The notes under the pieces: generated by a model
The model's input: only the letters and a program-made list of their open reading frames with translations
The model's database searches: none
Told to the model about the DNA's origin: nothing
Shown: positions 42,024 through 49,566 of the stretch, one piece after another
Position numbering within the stretch: position 1 is the stretch's first letter
Layout of the letters: each line of letters starts with the position of its first letter
Position numbers and translations under genes: made by a program
Assembly (NCBI RefSeq): GCF_039540405.1
Contig: NZ_BAABEY010000024.1
Coordinates: 124,001 to 188,000 of the forward strand
DNA: 64,000 bases
Direction of reading: 5' to 3'
From: Ravibacter arvi
GTDB lineage: Bacteria > Bacteroidota > Bacteroidia > Cytophagales > Spirosomataceae

Positions 42024-43532
42024 CTAGTTTTTCTTTACCGGGAGGCGGTTAAGCGAGTAGCAGATCAGCCGGTTGACCAGTGGTGTACCGCTTTCGCTCT
42101 TAATGTTCTCCAGCTTAAATTCGTAAACATAACCTTTCTTTAATTCCGGGAGTAAGACGGTGACCGATTTTTTGTCGGCCGAAAGTGTTACCCGCGCAGG
42201 TTTTACGTCCCGGATATCCGATTGGTTGGATTGGTCGATCGGCTCGGAAATGGGTTTCTTCTGGTATTGGTAGGCATAGTGCCTGATATGATATCCGGAC
42301 AGCTCGGTGGCGGCCTTTTTGTCGAGTGTTTGCGTAAACGTAAGGCGAAACCCTCCGTTGATGACCTGCATATTCTGTATGTCGAGCGCGGGCTTTTCAC
42401 CCGCGCTGATGCGCTGAATTCCCTTTGAACCTGCCCACCCGTGTGTAATCTGCCCGGTAAGGAGACTTCCGTCCGGGGCGAATACCATCCTGTTGTTCCC
42501 CATCCTGAGGCCGTTTCCGTCCAGGAAGGGCACGCAGGCGCCCTGGAAAATGCCGTCAACTTTTTCCAGCATGACGCGCATGATCCGGTCGTGGTTCATC
42601 TCTCCGACCAACAGCTGGCCTTCAAACTGGGGAAACTGCGTCCCGGCGGGAATACCTACCGGCTCGGAGGGAGAGTTGGCCATTATGCCATGCGGGAAGA
42701 AAACGGCAGCCTCTGTGCGCATTTTATTTAACTCTTTAACCGGCATCCGGAAGGGATTCCTGCCGTCCCAGTCATCCCCCCAGATCAGGCTCGCCGGATG
42801 ACCGTAAAATTTGCCTTTTTCCACATGGAAAAGCTTGCTGGTCTCTACCCAGTCGCTTTGGTTATCCGCTACAAAAAGATTGCCTTTGGTGTCGAAGCCA
42901 ATGCCGTTGGGCGAACGAAAGCCCGACGCGAAAGGTACGGTTTTTCCATTGGGCTTTACCTGGAGTACCCAACCGCGGTAGGGTACGATGCTGTACATTT
43001 GCTTGCGCCCGGTAGTGCTGTCCCTGCCTGCCAGGTTGACGGGACCACGTGGGTTTTTGCGATAGCCCGCTCCGGATGAAGCCGTGTTTAAGGCGATGTA
43101 CAGGTTACCGGCTTTGTCCCTGACCGGCCCGTAATTGAATTCGTGGTAGTTGCCGGAAAGCCCGAAGTCGTCGGTGATGGTCTCGTAATGGTCTGCTTTC
43201 CCGTCGCCGTCGGTATCGCTGATCCGGGTAAGCTCCGGGCGTTGGAGAACGACAATTTGAGAGGGGCTTTCAACCAGTAACCCCAATGGCTCGTGCAAGC
43301 CCGAGGCAAAAACCGACCACTGTTTTGACGGGAAGTCATATACCATTACCTCTCCCCGCGTAAAACAGGCCGCCAACCGGCCATTCGGGAAAAAAGCCAT
43401 TCCGCCCGTTTCCGCGTCAAGCCCGGCCGGCATTTCGATGTTTTCTACACGGTATGAAGTTTGGGCAGTTTCCTGCGCGGCAGACCATCCGCCAAACAAG
43501 AGGAAAAGTCCCGAAAGAAAAGCTGATTTCAT
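42024..43532 (-). CDS. Exported beta-propeller dehydrogenase-like protein
   Basis: A 502-residue exported protein (signal MKSAFLSGLFLLFGGWSAAQ). Residues about 30-375 form a six-bladed propeller of the glucose/sorbosone-dehydrogenase and NHL-repeat-like type: GGMAFFPNGRLAACFTRGEV, PNGIGFDTKGNLFVADNQSD and NRMVFAPDGSLLTGQITHGW. The last 120 residues are a beta-sandwich domain. PQQ ligands cannot be identified by eye, so catalysis is unproven. It is the last gene of the long minus-strand cluster and directly follows the azurin-like gene, which could accept its electrons. Confidence 0.75.
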   Translation of the reverse strand: MKSAFLSGLFLLFGGWSAAQETAQTSYRVENIEMPAGLDAETGGMAFFPNGRLAACFTRGEVMVYDFPSKQWSVFASGLHEPLGLLVESPSQIVVLQRPELTRISDTDGDGKADHYETITDDFGLSGNYHEFNYGPVRDKAGNLYIALNTASSGAGYRKNPRGPVNLAGRDSTTGRKQMYSIVPYRGWVLQVKPNGKTVPFASGFRSPNGIGFDTKGNLFVADNQSDWVETSKLFHVEKGKFYGHPASLIWGDDWDGRNPFRMPVKELNKMRTEAAVFFPHGIMANSPSEPVGIPAGTQFPQFEGQLLVGEMNHDRIMRVMLEKVDGIFQGACVPFLDGNGLRMGNNRMVFAPDGSLLTGQITHGWAGSKGIQRISAGEKPALDIQNMQVINGGFRLTFTQTLDKKAATELSGYHIRHYAYQYQKKPISEPIDQSNQSDIRDVKPARVTLSADKKSVTVLLPELKKGYVYEFKLENIKSESGTPLVNRLICYSLNRLPVKKN

Positions 43533-43540
43533 CTGGTTGT

Positions 43541-43617
43541 AGGTATGAGGTATGAGGGGTGAGGTTTGAGGGGGTGAGGGGATTTACCTCATATCTCATA
43601 CCTCACATCTCACACCT
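43541..43617 (-). terminator. Heptad purine/pyrimidine hairpin after the cupredoxin gene
   Basis: A 31-base arm of GGTATGA/GGGGTGA-type heptads (43541-43571) pairs in register with a 31-base pyrimidine arm (43587-43617) at 24 positions, with a 15-base loop. It starts inside the stop codon of the cupredoxin gene and ends just before the propeller gene start. Confidence 0.55.
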
Positions 43618-44722
43618 AACGTGTCATTGTAATGGTAAACTCCTTTGCTTGTGTGGGACTGAGCTTTAGGCTGCCGTCGGGTTCTTTGGTACCGGCAGAA
43701 AATTTGTAATTCACGCCGTCATTTTCACCGGAAATGAACCAGACCGGTTCTATACCGTCCGGTATCCTGATGCTGCGTTCCAGGCCCGAACCGTCCGGTT
43801 TCTCGCGGATAAGCTCGTAGACGTCGGTGCCGTTTACCTGGTAGTGGAATTCGGGGTATTGGCGAACAAGCCGGTATCCTTTAAATTTTACCGTCGGCTC
43901 TACTTCCCGGTTTCCCAAACGAAGGGGATGGGTGGCTTTGTCACGGTAAAATATGGTTCCGAGCACCTTAGCGTACGCGTTTTTGTGCCCATGCCAAAAA
44001 TCCTTCATGTCCAGGAATTCCCCGGACCAGGCGTATCGGAGCTTGCAGGCTTCAGCGTCCCAGCAGAAGGCCAGCTCCCCCGGTAAACGAACCGCTATAC
44101 TGGCAAGCCCGGACTCTTCCATGAACGCTCGGTAAAGAAAGGGTGGAGTCTGCTCAAACGGATGTTGAGGCGCCTGCTGGTGATGTGTATGCGCCTGCTC
44201 ACTGCTTTTACGAGACTCGGGCACATCGGGATCTTTTGCCGCGGGTGGCATGCTCAGATCGGCAGAAACGTGTATGACGCCGTACATCACAAACCCGTGC
44301 CCGGGGTAGGTACATACAAAAGGATAGGCGCCGGTGAGGGTCGGTGCATTGAACGTAATGCTCTTTTTTTCACCGGGTGACGTTACCGGGACATGCCACA
44401 GCACATCGTCCGAGCGCGGTATGTATTGCATCTCCGGCCCCTTTTCCGCCAGGGCCATCGCCGCCTCCACTACGGCGGTCCGTTTGCCGGGTTTGGTAAT
44501 CACCAGGTTATGGCTCATATCATCCTGGTTGGTGAAGGTAAGCGTTATGCGTGCGCCAGGCTTGACAGCTACCTGTACCTTGTCAAACTGAAGTCCGGGC
44601 AAAGTGGTTATTGCAATGGGTTCCTGTCCGTACGCAGCCGGAGAAAAAGCGGGCAAAAGACAGGCTGCCAGGAGCATGCTGCAGATGAACAGCCTGAGGG
44701 ACGGGGCGGACGATGCCTTCAT
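43616..44722 (-). CDS. Exported azurin-like cupredoxin with C-terminal domain
   Basis: A 368-residue exported protein (signal up to about residue 33). Residues 35-155 are a cupredoxin with the azurin copper ligands: His in MSHNLVITKPG, then Cys, His and Met in CTYPGHGFVMYG. A Pro/His-rich linker (AHTHHQQAPQHPFEQTPPF) leads to a roughly 180-residue C-terminal beta domain that includes AFCWDAEACKLRYAWSGEF. It probably carries electrons in the periplasm; the partner would be the propeller protein downstream. Its start overlaps the preceding amidohydrolase stop by four bases. Confidence 0.82.
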   Translation of the reverse strand: MKASSAPSLRLFICSMLLAACLLPAFSPAAYGQEPIAITTLPGLQFDKVQVAVKPGARITLTFTNQDDMSHNLVITKPGKRTAVVEAAMALAEKGPEMQYIPRSDDVLWHVPVTSPGEKKSITFNAPTLTGAYPFVCTYPGHGFVMYGVIHVSADLSMPPAAKDPDVPESRKSSEQAHTHHQQAPQHPFEQTPPFLYRAFMEESGLASIAVRLPGELAFCWDAEACKLRYAWSGEFLDMKDFWHGHKNAYAKVLGTIFYRDKATHPLRLGNREVEPTVKFKGYRLVRQYPEFHYQVNGTDVYELIREKPDGSGLERSIRIPDGIEPVWFISGENDGVNYKFSAGTKEPDGSLKLSPTQAKEFTITMTR

Positions 44723-45603
44723 ATTTTTAAGGACCAGCCTTTTTGGTCAAACATGGCTTTGCACAGTTTCCGGTAATTGCGCCCGAAAATTTTCATCCGG
44801 TCTTCGTGGCTGATGCTGGCATCCAGCACTTTCGAGAATTCAGTAGAAAAGGATCTTGAAGGGCCATGTCCGCCCCATACGATCCGGTCGGCGCCCAATT
44901 CATTTACTGCCAGGTCTACCGAACCTGAATGCGGATCGGCACCGCTGAATTCGAACATGATGTTTTCATAAGGCCTTACTGTACGGACCGCGAGTTCCCA
45001 GTCGCCGCCTGCGTGGCCGCAGATCAGCTTTACATCCGGGAAGCGTTTCGCCAGTTCGACTACATGCCACGGCGCTGATTCACCCGGAAGGTTCGCGCCG
45101 CCCGGGCGCCGCGGATCGCCTCCCACCTTGATCCAGGTATGGATATAGATAACGGCGTTCAGTTTTTTGGCATGGCTGATGATAAGGTCGTTTTGCGGTT
45201 CGCTACAGACAACGCCCAGTTTGTTCCCGCCCACGTATTTGATGCCAATGCAGGGACCGTCTTTGATCCATTTGTCCATCTTCTTCACGCTTTCTTCGGG
45301 AAAGCCCGGATCGATGGGGATAATGCCCGACACACGTGACTGGTATTTTTTCAGGATTTCGAGCTGTGCGGGATCATGTGCCATGACCGTCAGCGGATCG
45401 GCAAGCGTCCCGCCGATATCTACCGAGATTATTCTTTCAACACCCATTCGCTCCACATAGTGCAGCATGGCTTCATGCTGTTTGATAGGAACCGGCGTGG
45501 CAAAGAAGCCGTGATAGTGGCTGTCCCAGATTCGGAAACCAATCATTTCCTCCCGTGAAGGAAGCCCATACAGTTTGGGATCGAGTACAAAAATATTTTT
45601 CAT
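44719..45603 (-). CDS. Amidohydrolase-fold protein 4, metal site partly conserved
   Basis: A 294-residue COG2159-type amidohydrolase without an obvious signal peptide. It keeps the N-terminal HxH (WDSHYHGFFATP), a third His (IYIHTWIK) and a fourth His (ICGHAGGDWE). The position of the catalytic Asp reads VWGGHGPSRS, where active relatives have FGSD. Metal binding could still occur through the four His residues. Enzymes of this fold hydrolyse or decarboxylate small ring compounds and lactones. It overlaps the cupredoxin gene downstream by four bases and follows a hairpin upstream. Confidence 0.82.
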   Translation of the reverse strand: MKNIFVLDPKLYGLPSREEMIGFRIWDSHYHGFFATPVPIKQHEAMLHYVERMGVERIISVDIGGTLADPLTVMAHDPAQLEILKKYQSRVSGIIPIDPGFPEESVKKMDKWIKDGPCIGIKYVGGNKLGVVCSEPQNDLIISHAKKLNAVIYIHTWIKVGGDPRRPGGANLPGESAPWHVVELAKRFPDVKLICGHAGGDWELAVRTVRPYENIMFEFSGADPHSGSVDLAVNELGADRIVWGGHGPSRSFSTEFSKVLDASISHEDRMKIFGRNYRKLCKAMFDQKGWSLKI

Positions 45604-45617
45604 TTTTTTAAGGTTTG

Positions 45618-45678
45618 AGGGGTGAGCGATGAGGTGTGGGCGGTGTTTTACGGCTCACAAAAAAGGCAGCTCATCCCT
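45618..45678 (-). terminator. Intercistronic hairpin between amidohydrolase genes
   Basis: AGGGGTGAGC (45618-45627) pairs with GCTCATCCCT (45669-45678) over ten bases with one G-T wobble; the left flank again has GGTTTGAGG. The right arm covers the stop codon region of the gene at 45671-46654. Confidence 0.4.
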
Positions 45679-46654
45679 GAAGAAGCCCGGCCGCATTGCC
45701 CTCCATAATGGATTTGGATTGTTCCAGTGTCAGATCCGATTCAAACAGCTTGAAAAGACTGGCTTCTACCGGGAAGTAAGGGGCATGAGATCCGAAAAGA
45801 ATGCGTTCGGCGGGTACCGGTTTTGAATTTCTACCCCACGGAATCTCGCTCAGGGTACGCTCTATCCCGCCAAAAGTAAAGACGCGGTCTTTGTGATGCT
45901 GGTTACCGTCGAGCATGGCATCGATACCCCCTGCGGTTTCGATCCGGGCAGTATCAAAAACAATATTCGGAGTTCCGACGAAGAGGTCCATCTGTTTCGC
46001 GCTGACGCGGTGGTTCCAGTACAGCAACTGAACTCTGGCTTCCGGTGTCTTTGCGACCAGTTCGGTTAAAGGGGCGTAGCTGAAATCACGTGCCAGCACG
46101 ATCGGGTGGTGGTTCCTGGAATCATCCATATCACCTACAATCTGGAGCACGAGTTTTCTCTTTGCTACCTGCTCAAAAAACTTGCCGAAATCCGGGTGAG
46201 TGAGGTCAAAGGTCTGGTAGGATGGGTAAATCCTGATGCCTTTCATTTTGTATACCTCATGGCACCTTCTCAAGTCTTCCTCCCAATCCGGCCAGGCCAG
46301 GTTGATAGTCCCGAACGGGAGGAAAAAGTTGCGTCCATAGGCGGCGCATTCTTTTGTCAGGGCGGCGTTGACGGCGTCAATGTTCTTGTGAAACAACGCG
46401 TCGAAACTTCCGGCCCATGCCTGTTTGATCCGGTGTTTTTTTAGCTTATCGCCGAGCGCTCCGGCGCCCTGGTACTTTAAATGCCGGAAGGGCCATTGAC
46501 CCAGGCTTACGTTGGTGTCGATGATAAAAGGCGCCTTTTGGGCTTCGTTGTCCGGCGTTGCGGGCAGGGGTGAGGCACTGAGCCGGCCTGCACCGGCTAC
46601 GAAGGCAGAGCCGATTGCCGCAGTGCAGAAATCTCTCCGGTTTATTTTTGCCAT
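45671..46654 (-). CDS. Amidohydrolase-like protein 3, metal ligands replaced
   Basis: A 327-residue protein with a twin-arginine-like signal (NRRDFCTAAIGSAFVAGAG). The TIM-barrel resembles amidohydrolases, but the N-terminal HxH position reads DTNVSLGQWPFR and the catalytic Asp position reads LFGSHAPYFP (His for Asp). The second strand motif reads LVLQIVGDMDDSR, lacking the usual His. It resembles the neighbour at 46694 (both have G(I/V)RxYPxY and FGSHxP), so the pair arose by duplication. Metal-dependent catalysis in the standard way is doubtful; a binding or different catalytic role is possible. Exported to the periplasm by inference. Confidence 0.8.
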   Translation of the reverse strand: MAKINRRDFCTAAIGSAFVAGAGRLSASPLPATPDNEAQKAPFIIDTNVSLGQWPFRHLKYQGAGALGDKLKKHRIKQAWAGSFDALFHKNIDAVNAALTKECAAYGRNFFLPFGTINLAWPDWEEDLRRCHEVYKMKGIRIYPSYQTFDLTHPDFGKFFEQVAKRKLVLQIVGDMDDSRNHHPIVLARDFSYAPLTELVAKTPEARVQLLYWNHRVSAKQMDLFVGTPNIVFDTARIETAGGIDAMLDGNQHHKDRVFTFGGIERTLSEIPWGRNSKPVPAERILFGSHAPYFPVEASLFKLFESDLTLEQSKSIMEGNAAGLLQG

Positions 46655-46693
46655 GTCAGAATGCTATTGAATTTTGAAAAGCGCTTTATTTTT

Positions 46694-47506
46694 TTAACGT
46701 ATATGCGTACCCAGGAGCCGTATGGCATTTCCGGAACGCATTTGATCTTTTTGGGCCCGGGTGGCTTCCGAATCACGTAAAGACTCAATCCGGAGCATGC
46801 CGGTTACGTAGTCCAGCAGGGGAGAATGTGAACCGAAGGCAAATTTCCCGGCGCCATATTGTTGGACCAGGTCAGGCATGAATCCCAGCGACCGGCCCGA
46901 TGTATCAAATATAATTTTATCACTTTTCAGCAAAGCGGCATCTTCCTTTGCTACCGCAAGGCCGTTTGCAACGTTCAGAAAGAAGTAAGTGGCCCCGGGT
47001 ACTTCCCGTACAAGCGGCATGAACTGACGGAGGCTCCATTCGCCGATCTCGGTCCCTGCTACGTTCGGCAGGTCGAGCCAGGAGCGTTGCCGGCTGTCCA
47101 CCATCCGGGTAGTAAGGCCGACCACCAGGTTGGCATCCCGGCATTTTCTGACAAGCGCTACGCAGGCAGGGTCCTCCGGGAGGTAGTCGTGGTATTGGGG
47201 GTACAACCGGACGCCGGCGATCCCATTCGAAATGCATTTTTTGAGATCTGCCTCCCAACCGGGATAGGCCGGGTTAATGACAGCGAAAGGGATAATGCGT
47301 TTTTGCAGGCTTTTTTCCGATTTGAGCTGTGCAAAAAGCGCTTCATTGGCGGACTGTGAATTTTTGAAATGCACTCCGTCAAGATGGGCTACCACGGCTT
47401 TGTCGATTCCGAACCGGTCCATCCGGGCGATCAATCCTGTGAGTGTACTGTCGTGCAGTTGTTTGTAGGGCCAGTGGCCGATATAGGCATTGATGTCAAT
47501 CCACAT
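46694..47506 (-). CDS. Amidohydrolase-like protein 2, metal ligands replaced
   Basis: A 270-residue protein starting MWIDINAYIGHWPYKQLHD; no signal peptide. Like its neighbour at 45671 it has NAY where HxH is expected, VVGLTTRMVDSRQ instead of a His-containing strand, and FAFGSHSPLLD with His at the catalytic Asp site. It is shorter than the neighbours. The start overlaps the preceding gene by 11 bases. Cytoplasmic location would be odd for a cluster of exported enzymes, unless it travels with a partner; this is inference. Confidence 0.8.
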   Translation of the reverse strand: MWIDINAYIGHWPYKQLHDSTLTGLIARMDRFGIDKAVVAHLDGVHFKNSQSANEALFAQLKSEKSLQKRIIPFAVINPAYPGWEADLKKCISNGIAGVRLYPQYHDYLPEDPACVALVRKCRDANLVVGLTTRMVDSRQRSWLDLPNVAGTEIGEWSLRQFMPLVREVPGATYFFLNVANGLAVAKEDAALLKSDKIIFDTSGRSLGFMPDLVQQYGAGKFAFGSHSPLLDYVTGMLRIESLRDSEATRAQKDQMRSGNAIRLLGTHIR

Positions 47507-48407
47507 GGAAACCTCCTTTTTTTAATACTTTCTGATAGTTGGAGAAGAACAGTTTTTCCTTCTGTGAATCGGTAAGCCGGGAGGCAAAAATTTTCCCGAT
47601 GCTCTGATAAAAACTTGCGTCGGACCCAAAAAACAAGCGATCTTCCCCCAGGTGCTGCAGGGCAAAATCTATCATATTTTCTTCGTTGTTGCTGCCGCCC
47701 GTATCGATAAAAATATTGGGATAAGGTTCGAAGGTCCTGCACATACATTCCCAATCGCTTCCGCCGCCCATGTGTGCAAACTGGAACATCGCTTCGGGGT
47801 ACCTGGCAGCGACTTCGGCAAAATCTCCAGGGGTTGAAATGGTGGGGACTTTCCTGGCGTCGTACTTCATTTTATAGCCACCCACACCCATCTGGCATTC
47901 ACCATGCATGAAAATAAGGATATTGCGCGATGCAAGCTTTTCGATTACAGGGGCATATATCGGGTCATTGATTTTTACCTGCTGGTAGAGACGGGTTCCG
48001 ACCAGCCCGGCGTCCAGGCAACGGTCGACCTCGTCGAGAGATTCTTTTTTGAAACGAGGGTTCACGGTGAAATGTCCCCTCAGCTTTTCAGGATGTGCTT
48101 TTACCGCTTGTATCACTTTGTTGTTGTGCTCGCGGAACTGGGCGGGAGTGAGCTCAATCTGTGTCATGGGATTGGCTACAAACAATTTCGAAATGCCGTA
48201 CCGGTCGGCGAAATCGAGGTGCTGCTCTATGCTTTCCCGGGTAAAAACAGAAGTTGCGTAGGCGTCCAGTTTTCTGAACTTGCGAACTTCTTTCATGAGA
48301 TCGAATCCCGCTTTTTGTTCGTTTTTCCCAAATGCGGTTAGGACGGCTGTTGAAAGTAGTCCGGTGGCGAAAGTCCGCCGCGAAAGCTTGTCCGGTAGAT
48401 CGTTCAT
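47496..48407 (-). CDS. Amidohydrolase-fold protein 1, exported
   Basis: A 303-residue protein with a twin-arginine-type signal (KLSRRTFATGLLSTAVLTA). The barrel keeps His in IFMHGECQMG, His in FQFAHMGGGSDWE, and the catalytic Asp in FFGSDASFYQ, but the N-terminal HxH is replaced by DAYATSVF. It is the most active-looking of the four paralogs along with the one at 44719. It begins the four-gene array, right after the nitrilase-type gene, and overlaps the next gene by 11 bases. Confidence 0.82.
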   Translation of the reverse strand: MNDLPDKLSRRTFATGLLSTAVLTAFGKNEQKAGFDLMKEVRKFRKLDAYATSVFTRESIEQHLDFADRYGISKLFVANPMTQIELTPAQFREHNNKVIQAVKAHPEKLRGHFTVNPRFKKESLDEVDRCLDAGLVGTRLYQQVKINDPIYAPVIEKLASRNILIFMHGECQMGVGGYKMKYDARKVPTISTPGDFAEVAARYPEAMFQFAHMGGGSDWECMCRTFEPYPNIFIDTGGSNNEENMIDFALQHLGEDRLFFGSDASFYQSIGKIFASRLTDSQKEKLFFSNYQKVLKKGGFHVD

Positions 48408-48484
48408 TTAGCAGGTTGCTTGTGCTAAGGAATATCCGTTTTTGAAGAACGAATACTCTTTTGACTGAGCTGAATTGCCTTTTA

Positions 48485-49486
48485 TTATTGAATTTTCAAT
48501 TGCTTCGCTCTCACCGCCCGCGAACGGTTGTAGTAGTCATGCATATTTTCAATTTCAAATTCTTTCAGCATCCGGTCAATGGGTATTTTCTCGTCGAGAC
48601 CGGTGACCAGAACAGGGCCCAGGCACCCGGGGTCTTTGATGTGCACATTCGAGCCGTAGCGCGCTTTCAGTAAGCTAAGCTTTTCAAAATTGTAGCCCAG
48701 GTGCACAAGCCTTGAGTTGAGGTTAATGGTAGCAGTGGCGTAGTTGTTGTAGTTGCTGGTGCTCGCTACGACTTCACCCAGCGGGTCGCGCACTTCAGAA
48801 GGTGTCCCGCGGCCGCTGATCGCTCCCACAAAATAGGAGCGGCAGGCATAAGCCCAGTTCTTCTGCATGTGCCCGCCATGGTACATGGACATAAACAGGA
48901 GCACGTCAGGTTTTTTTTCTGCGAAGCTGTCGCGTAGCTCTTCGAAATTCAGGTCAAAGCAGATCGCCATCCCCACCCTGCCGAAATCGCATTCGAAAAC
49001 GGGGCTTTCAGTTCCGGACACAATGCCGCTTTCGATTTCGCCTATGGTCGGGAAGTTTTTGTAATAGATTCCTGCCTGCTTGCCTTTCCTGTCCACCAAT
49101 ACCGCAGCATTTCTCAGGTTGCCTGCTTCGTCGGTGAGCAAAGTCCCGAAAGCGATGTAACATTTGTTTTGGGTGGCCGTTGCGGCAATGAAATCCTGTA
49201 TTTTACTGCCTCTTATTTTAATAAACTCTTCCTGGACCCGGGTGGAAAACCCGCTTGGCATGTCAAAAAACTCGGGGAGCAAAATAAGGTCAGGCTGGTC
49301 GGGTAATACCTGCTTGATTTGCTGATCCCAAAAGCCGATAATTTCCTTCACGATGTTTTCCATGTCGGTCCGGTTGGAATAACCGGGGATCGCAGCACCT
49401 ATCGTAGATACTTTTATTTGTTTTTCAGCAAACACATGTGTTACGCAGAAAAGTGCCAGACAGACAATAAAAGCAGTTTTTTTCAT
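48485..49486 (-). CDS. Exported nitrilase-superfamily amidohydrolase
   Basis: From the ATG at 49486 the product has a signal peptide (MKKTAFIVCLALFCVTHVFA), which decides the start. The 333-residue protein is a carbon-nitrogen hydrolase with the full catalytic triad: Glu in ILLPEFFD, Lys in IYYKNFPT and Cys in MAICFDLNFEEL. It hydrolyses a C-N bond (amide, nitrile or N-carbamoyl) and is exported, which is unusual for the family. It lies after the aminotransferase gene, with a hairpin between, and before the amidohydrolase array. Confidence 0.87.
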   Translation of the reverse strand: MKKTAFIVCLALFCVTHVFAEKQIKVSTIGAAIPGYSNRTDMENIVKEIIGFWDQQIKQVLPDQPDLILLPEFFDMPSGFSTRVQEEFIKIRGSKIQDFIAATATQNKCYIAFGTLLTDEAGNLRNAAVLVDRKGKQAGIYYKNFPTIGEIESGIVSGTESPVFECDFGRVGMAICFDLNFEELRDSFAEKKPDVLLFMSMYHGGHMQKNWAYACRSYFVGAISGRGTPSEVRDPLGEVVASTSNYNNYATATINLNSRLVHLGYNFEKLSLLKARYGSNVHIKDPGCLGPVLVTGLDEKIPIDRMLKEFEIENMHDYYNRSRAVRAKQLKIQ

Positions 49487-49515
49487 GGTTTGGGTCAGGT
49501 TAAGGCTGTTTTGCG

Positions 49516-49545
49516 GCTGCGGCCCGCAGGTTCGGGCCGCAGTCC
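49516..49545. repeat. GC-rich intergenic hairpin
   Basis: TGCGGCCCG and CGGGCCGCA form a perfect nine-base stem with a six-base loop, extended by three more pairs including one G-T. It lies between the aminotransferase stop (49567) and the nitrilase start (49486); there is no T-run, so it is probably an RNA-processing or attenuation structure. Confidence 0.5.
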
Positions 49546-49566
49546 GGTATTTTATTCCGGGGTAGC

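Noticed and set aside
43541..43617. Possible CRISPR-like array (regular short repeats)
   Set aside because: The units are 7 bases with no spacers and the second half is the complement of the first, so it is a hairpin. No cas gene is present in the window.
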